A stretch of DNA of 64,000 nt, taken from NCBI GenBank assembly GCA_042095375.1, contig JBELBJ010000004.1, positions 1 through 64,000 of the forward strand, given 5' to 3'. The notes under the pieces were generated by a model that saw only the letters and a list, made by a program, of their open reading frames with translations, did no database searches and was not told the DNA's origin. The DNA is from GCA-2715645 sp042095375. Its GTDB lineage: Bacteria > Bacteroidota > Bacteroidia > Cytophagales > MED-G16. Position numbers and translations under genes: made by a program. Position 1 is the first letter of the stretch. The number at the start of each line of letters is the position of its first letter. Of this stretch, positions 60,021 to 64,000 are shown one piece after another.

Positions 60021-61919
60021 TTAATTTGATTTAGAAATTATTTTGAATTCAATTCTTCTATTCTCTTTTTTTCTATTCAGATCCGTACCTACATAAATTG
60101 GCATTTCATTTCCATAAGCAATATGGGTAATTTGTTCAGAGCCATAATCATATTTATCTATGAGGTATTTATATACATTGAATGCTCTGCGTCTAGACAA
60201 ATCCATGTTGTATTCATCAGTACCCGAATCATCAGTATGACCGGAAATTTCTACTTTTACAGATGGATTTGTAATTAACCAGTTAGCTAATATATCGAGT
60301 TGACTTTTAGATTCTTGATATAATTGATCGTCATCTAAATCAAAATAGATGTTTTTGACATCTAATTTTAGCCCTAAATTCAATGGTTCTAAATAAATAT
60401 TTTTTGTAAAAGAGATTTTTTCATTAAAAGAAAATACATTATAATTATACCCTTCAGATTTAACATAAATTTCATATTTCATTCCACTATTTAACAGGAA
60501 ATGAAATTCTTCGTTTGAAGTTTTAGAATTAAACTTATCTATTTTATCAGTCGAAAAGTTTTTAATCTCAATATCCCAAGGAATTTGTTTTTCAGTTTTC
60601 CTGTCTAATACTTTACCAAAGAAATAAAAAATATCTTCATTCAATACTGAGCTTTCTAAAGCAGCATAATAAATTTGACTACTTTTAACTTTTTCATCAA
60701 TATATTTCTCATTAGTGTAAAAAATTGTTTTACCATCTTCAGAAACATTTATTGAACTCTGATTAAAATGATTATTTATAGGATATCCAAAATTCGAAAT
60801 ATCTTTTATAAAATTTTTATTAAACAAACCGTGATAAATATCATAACCGCCAAAAGACTTTCTTCCATTTGAAGAAAAATAGAAATCAATCATATTTTCA
60901 TGTAAAAAAGGTGCAATCTCATTATTCATTGTATTTACTGAATCCCCTAAATTTTTTGCTTTACCCCAAACACTATCATTTTTTTTAGACATCCAAATAT
61001 CTTTACCACCAAATCCTCCAGGTCTATTTGAAGAAAAAAATAAATAGTTGCCATCTGAAGATAAGCTAGGGTGAGATTCCCAATATTCAGAATTAATATT
61101 TTCATTTAATTTTTTTGGCCTCCCCCAAATTCCATTGTTTATTTTTGAAAAATAAAGATCACAACTTTGTCCTTTAAAACTTGAAGTACAAAAAGAAAAA
61201 ATCATTGTGTTTCTATCAGAAGAAAAAGAAATAGACCCTTCATTATTTTCAGAATTAATAGTCTCTGAAATTTTCATTATATCTCCCCAACTATTTTTAT
61301 CAGATAATTTTTTTACATAATATAAATTTTCATCATCATAAATAGAAGTTCCTTCTCTTGCTGTAAAATATAATACATCACCTTTTTTATCATAAAAAGG
61401 AAAATACTTAAGAAAGAAGATATCTAAAGACTCAACTAGTTCTGGAACTACCAAAATAGAATCTTTTAAATTTTTTAAAGAAAAATTAATATTATCTAAA
61501 TAATTATCGCTCCTCTCTATTAAGATTGGGTTTTTAATTTTTGATAAATAAGGTTTTGACATAAGATACTCTCCTAAAAAAAAATACAACTCCCCTATCA
61601 TATAATTCAATCTATCCGAATCATAGTTTAATTTATTATTTAAAATATTTTTATAAATATTTATTGCTTCAGAGTAATTACCCCTTTTTTTATAAATTTC
61701 ACTAATATTAATATAAGGCAAAGCAAAGTTTGGGTCTGATTTTATAGATTTATTATACTTATCTAATGCAAATTCAAATTCTCCAATTTTAGAAAAACTT
61801 ACTCCCTCATAATAAAGCTTATTTGCTTTTTTATTTTTAGACAAAAAATTTGATTGGCAAAATGAATAATTAGAAATAAGAAAAAGGAGAGTGAAAAAAG
61901 AGTTAAAAAAAAAATTCAT
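60021..61919 (-). CDS. TPR / PD40 / OmpA-family envelope protein
   Basis: Likely a periplasmic or outer-membrane-associated protein that binds peptidoglycan. From the ATG at 61919 it has 632 aa; a TTG five codons upstream is less likely because it would overlap folD. A signal peptide (LLFLISNYSFCQS) is followed by TPR repeats (about 30-140, YYEGVSFSKIGEFEFALDKY), WD40-like PD40 strands with SLSSDGNYLFFSSNRPGGFG, a carboxypeptidase-regulatory-like segment, and a C-terminal OmpA domain (IYFDLDDDQLYQESKSQLDI, SGHTDDSGTDEYNMDLSRRR). This architecture is common in Bacteroidota. It starts 7 bp after folD. Confidence 0.9.
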   Translation of the reverse strand: MNFFFNSFFTLLFLISNYSFCQSNFLSKNKKANKLYYEGVSFSKIGEFEFALDKYNKSIKSDPNFALPYINISEIYKKRGNYSEAINIYKNILNNKLNYDSDRLNYMIGELYFFLGEYLMSKPYLSKIKNPILIERSDNYLDNINFSLKNLKDSILVVPELVESLDIFFLKYFPFYDKKGDVLYFTAREGTSIYDDENLYYVKKLSDKNSWGDIMKISETINSENNEGSISFSSDRNTMIFSFCTSSFKGQSCDLYFSKINNGIWGRPKKLNENINSEYWESHPSLSSDGNYLFFSSNRPGGFGGKDIWMSKKNDSVWGKAKNLGDSVNTMNNEIAPFLHENMIDFYFSSNGRKSFGGYDIYHGLFNKNFIKDISNFGYPINNHFNQSSINVSEDGKTIFYTNEKYIDEKVKSSQIYYAALESSVLNEDIFYFFGKVLDRKTEKQIPWDIEIKNFSTDKIDKFNSKTSNEEFHFLLNSGMKYEIYVKSEGYNYNVFSFNEKISFTKNIYLEPLNLGLKLDVKNIYFDLDDDQLYQESKSQLDILANWLITNPSVKVEISGHTDDSGTDEYNMDLSRRRAFNVYKYLIDKYDYGSEQITHIAYGNEMPIYVGTDLNRKKENRRIEFKIISKSN

Positions 61920-61926
61920 GATGACA

Positions 61927-62808
61927 TTAAGCAATATTTTTTTTATGAGCCTTTAATGTATTTAAAAGAAGAGAAGCTATAGTCATTGGGCCTACGCCGC
62001 CAGGAACAGGGGTAATAAAACTTGCTTTTTCATATACCGAATCAAAATCTACATCACCTTTTATTGCATACCCTTTTTGTTTAGAAGAATCTTTTACTCT
62101 AGTAATTCCAACATCAACAATTATTACTCCATCTTTAACCATATTTCCTTTTAAAAACCCCGGGACACCCAAAGCTGATACAATAATATCCGCGTTTCTA
62201 GTATAAAACTCTAAATTCTTTGTTCTACTATGAACAACCGTAACAGTTGAATTTCCTATTTTAGCCTTTCTACTTAAAAGTATACTTATAGGTCTCCCCA
62301 CAATATTACTCCTACCAATTATTACGGCATTTTTACCATTCAAATCAATATTATATCTTTCAAGTAATTCAATGATTCCAAAAGGAGTAGCTGGAATAAA
62401 ACTTTCCATATTTAGTGCCATTCTACCAAAATTTTCAGGATGAAAACCATCTACGTCCTTGTCTGCACGTACTGATAACAAAACTTTTTCATCATTAATA
62501 TGATTTGGAAGAGGTAATTGTACGATGAACCCATCTATTTCTTTGTTTATATTTAGGTTTTGAATTTCCGTTAATAATTCATTTTCACTAATTGATTCCG
62601 GAAGCCGAATCAAAGAGGATTTAAAACCAACTTTTTTACAAGACAGAACTTTGTTGGTGACATAAGTTAAACTTGCACCATCTTCACCTACCAATATTGC
62701 AGCTAGATGAGGAGCCCTGTGGCCTTCTAAAATTAATTTGTCTACTTTTATTTTTATTTCTTCCTTTATCCTCTGAGAGGTTTTTTTACCGTCTAATATT
62801 TTATTCAT
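61927..62808 (-). CDS. folD: Methylene-THF dehydrogenase / methenyl-THF cyclohydrolase
   Basis: Bifunctional enzyme of one-carbon metabolism that interconverts 5,10-methylene- and 10-formyl-tetrahydrofolate with NADP. The 293 aa have the catalytic Y49 and K53 (SLTYVTNKVLSCKKVG), VQLPLPNHIN, the dinucleotide-binding GRSNIVGRPISILL and the C-terminal signature TPVPGGVGPMTIASLL (from about 267). It lies 8 bp after lepA. Confidence 0.97.
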   Translation of the reverse strand: MNKILDGKKTSQRIKEEIKIKVDKLILEGHRAPHLAAILVGEDGASLTYVTNKVLSCKKVGFKSSLIRLPESISENELLTEIQNLNINKEIDGFIVQLPLPNHINDEKVLLSVRADKDVDGFHPENFGRMALNMESFIPATPFGIIELLERYNIDLNGKNAVIIGRSNIVGRPISILLSRKAKIGNSTVTVVHSRTKNLEFYTRNADIIVSALGVPGFLKGNMVKDGVIIVDVGITRVKDSSKQKGYAIKGDVDFDSVYEKASFITPVPGGVGPMTIASLLLNTLKAHKKNIA

Positions 62809-62816
62809 TATTATAA

Positions 62817-64000
62817 TTATTCTTCAATTTTTAAAACAGCAAGAAAAGCTTCTTGAGGTATTTCAACGTTACCAACTTGCCTCATCCTCTTTTTACCTTT
62901 TTTTTGCTTTTCTAATAATTTTCTCTTTCTTGTAATATCTCCACCATAACATTTTGCAGTAACATTTTTCCTTAATGCTCTAACAGTTTCTCTAGCAATT
63001 ATTTTATTTCCAATTGATGCTTGAATAGCTATTTCAAACATTTGCCTTGGAAGTAATTCTTTCAATTTTTTACATAGTTTTTTACCCCATTCAAATGCTT
63101 TTTCTTTATGGACTATCGCTGATAATGCATCAACTTTCTCTCCATTAAGTAATACATCTAATTTAACTAATTTTGATTTAACATAACCAGATAACTCATA
63201 ATCAAAAGAAGCATATCCTCTAGACGTTGATTTAAGTTTATCATAAAAATCGAAAACTATTTCTGAAAGAGGAAGATCAAATAAAAGTTCAACCCGACTC
63301 TTAGAAAGGTATACTTGATTTTTAATTGTACCTCTTTTGTCAAGACACAATTTTAAAATATTACCTATATATTCAGACTTAGTAATAATTTGAGCTTTGA
63401 TAATAGGTTCTTCTATATATGATATATTAGTAACAGGAGGCATATCAGATGGGGCAAAAATTTCAATCGTGCTTCCATCGGTTTGAAAACATTTGAATTC
63501 AACCGAAGGAACAGTAGTGATTACTGTCATATCAAATTCCCTTTCAAGCCTTTCTTGAATTATTTCCATATGAAGCATTCCTAGAAATCCACATCTAAAT
63601 CCAAAACCTAATGCAACAGAGGTTTCAGGTTGCCATACTAAAGAAGCGTCATTTAATTGTAATTTTTCTAAAGAAGCTCTTAAATCTTCGTAATCAGAGT
63701 TTTCAACAGGATAAATTCCAGCAAATACCATTGGCTTTACATCCTCAAAACCTTTAACCTCATTTTGAGTAGGGTTATCATTGTGAGTAATTGTATCTCC
63801 TACTTTAATTTCTTTTGCTTCTTTAATTCCGGAGATTAAATAACCAACATTTCCAGCCTCCAAGAAATCTTTTGGTTCTTTTTTTATTTTTAAAATTCCA
63901 ATTTCATCTACTTTATATATTTTTTTTGTGTTTACAAATTTTACTGTATCACCCTTTTTGATTGTTCCATTAAATATTCTAAATATAACTTCAACTCCTC
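62817..64000 (-). CDS. lepA: Elongation factor 4 (LepA), N-terminal part beyond the window
   Basis: Ribosomal back-translocase GTPase. The frame stays open to base 64000 (IFNGTIKKGDTVKFVNTKK, then DFLEAGNVGYLISGIKE), so about 394 C-terminal residues are visible and the GTPase domain lies outside. ALGFGFRCGFLGMLHMEIIQ is the EF-G-like domain III motif. The LepA-specific C-terminal domain includes AKCYGGDITRKRKLLEKQKK and MRQVGNVEIPQEAFLAVL. The TTG at 63863 is internal and is not the start. Confidence 0.96.
   Translation of the reverse strand, partial: GVEVIFRIFNGTIKKGDTVKFVNTKKIYKVDEIGILKIKKEPKDFLEAGNVGYLISGIKEAKEIKVGDTITHNDNPTQNEVKGFEDVKPMVFAGIYPVENSDYEDLRASLEKLQLNDASLVWQPETSVALGFGFRCGFLGMLHMEIIQERLEREFDMTVITTVPSVEFKCFQTDGSTIEIFAPSDMPPVTNISYIEEPIIKAQIITKSEYIGNILKLCLDKRGTIKNQVYLSKSRVELLFDLPLSEIVFDFYDKLKSTSRGYASFDYELSGYVKSKLVKLDVLLNGEKVDALSAIVHKEKAFEWGKKLCKKLKELLPRQMFEIAIQASIGNKIIARETVRALRKNVTAKCYGGDITRKRKLLEKQKKGKKRMRQVGNVEIPQEAFLAVLKIEE

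Noticed and set aside
1..64000. CRISPR arrays, insertion sequences, integrases or phage genes
   Set aside because: I saw no regularly spaced direct repeats, transposase or recombinase motifs, and no terminal inverted repeats; the window is conserved chromosome with one accessory region.

Overview
The window is a gene-dense, very AT-rich stretch of a Bacteroidota chromosome. Evidence for the group is the SusC/SusD pair, the Bacteroidota-type LptD, the DUF3467 protein beside rpoC, the DAHP synthase/chorismate mutase fusion, the zinc-free forms of S4, S14 and L36, and promoters of the group's TTTG-N19-TAnnTTTG type. Short intergenic gaps, many 1-8 bp overlaps and low GC suggest a streamlined, probably aquatic member, but genus cannot be fixed from here. 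A run of 10 Ns (42213-42222) inside a tRNA cluster shows this is a draft scaffold. Both edges cut genes: lptD at the left, lepA at the right.

Layout. 1-2467: 3' part of lptD (+). 2470-5187: lysS and a proline dehydrogenase (-). 5220-8587: shikimate-pathway operon (+): DAHP synthase/chorismate mutase, aroB, aroA. 8580-12363: carA-eno-divIC-like-M42 peptidase operon (-), behind the terminator of the ribosomal cluster. 12386-42296 (-): one continuous translation and transcription block, read from tRNA-Tyr, tRNA-Thr, tuf, tRNA-Trp, secE, nusG, rplK, rplA, rplJ, rplL, rpoB, rpoC, DUF3467, rpsL, rpsG, fusA, rpsJ, through the S10, spc and alpha operons to rpoA and rplQ. Five good internal promoters and a final terminator are visible. 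42475-43742: pyrH-frr (+). 43746-47009: birA, ahcY, gmk, nadD (-). 47048-50167: rsfS, ftsH, lpxH-like phosphatase (+). 50147-53723: arylsulfotransferase-like lipoprotein, ChrA-type transporter, PAPS-type sulfotransferase (-). 53787-59720: SusC, SusD and an unknown lipoprotein (-). 60021-64000: lepA (partial), folD and a TPR/PD40/OmpA envelope protein (-).

Most of the window is conserved housekeeping. The accessory part is 50.1-59.7 kb. There an outer-membrane uptake pair and a surface lipoprotein of unknown function are followed, across a terminator placed directly before the next ATG, by three genes that share a sulfate/oxyanion theme. This is the best candidate for an undescribed functional unit, although the link is inferred from order alone. 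Other unusual signals are a canonical terminator-shaped hairpin inside the start of aroB, a 16-bp palindrome that contains the tRNA-Trp/secE promoter, a poly-T-rich multi-stem leader before susC, and TTG starts for rpoB and a few other genes.
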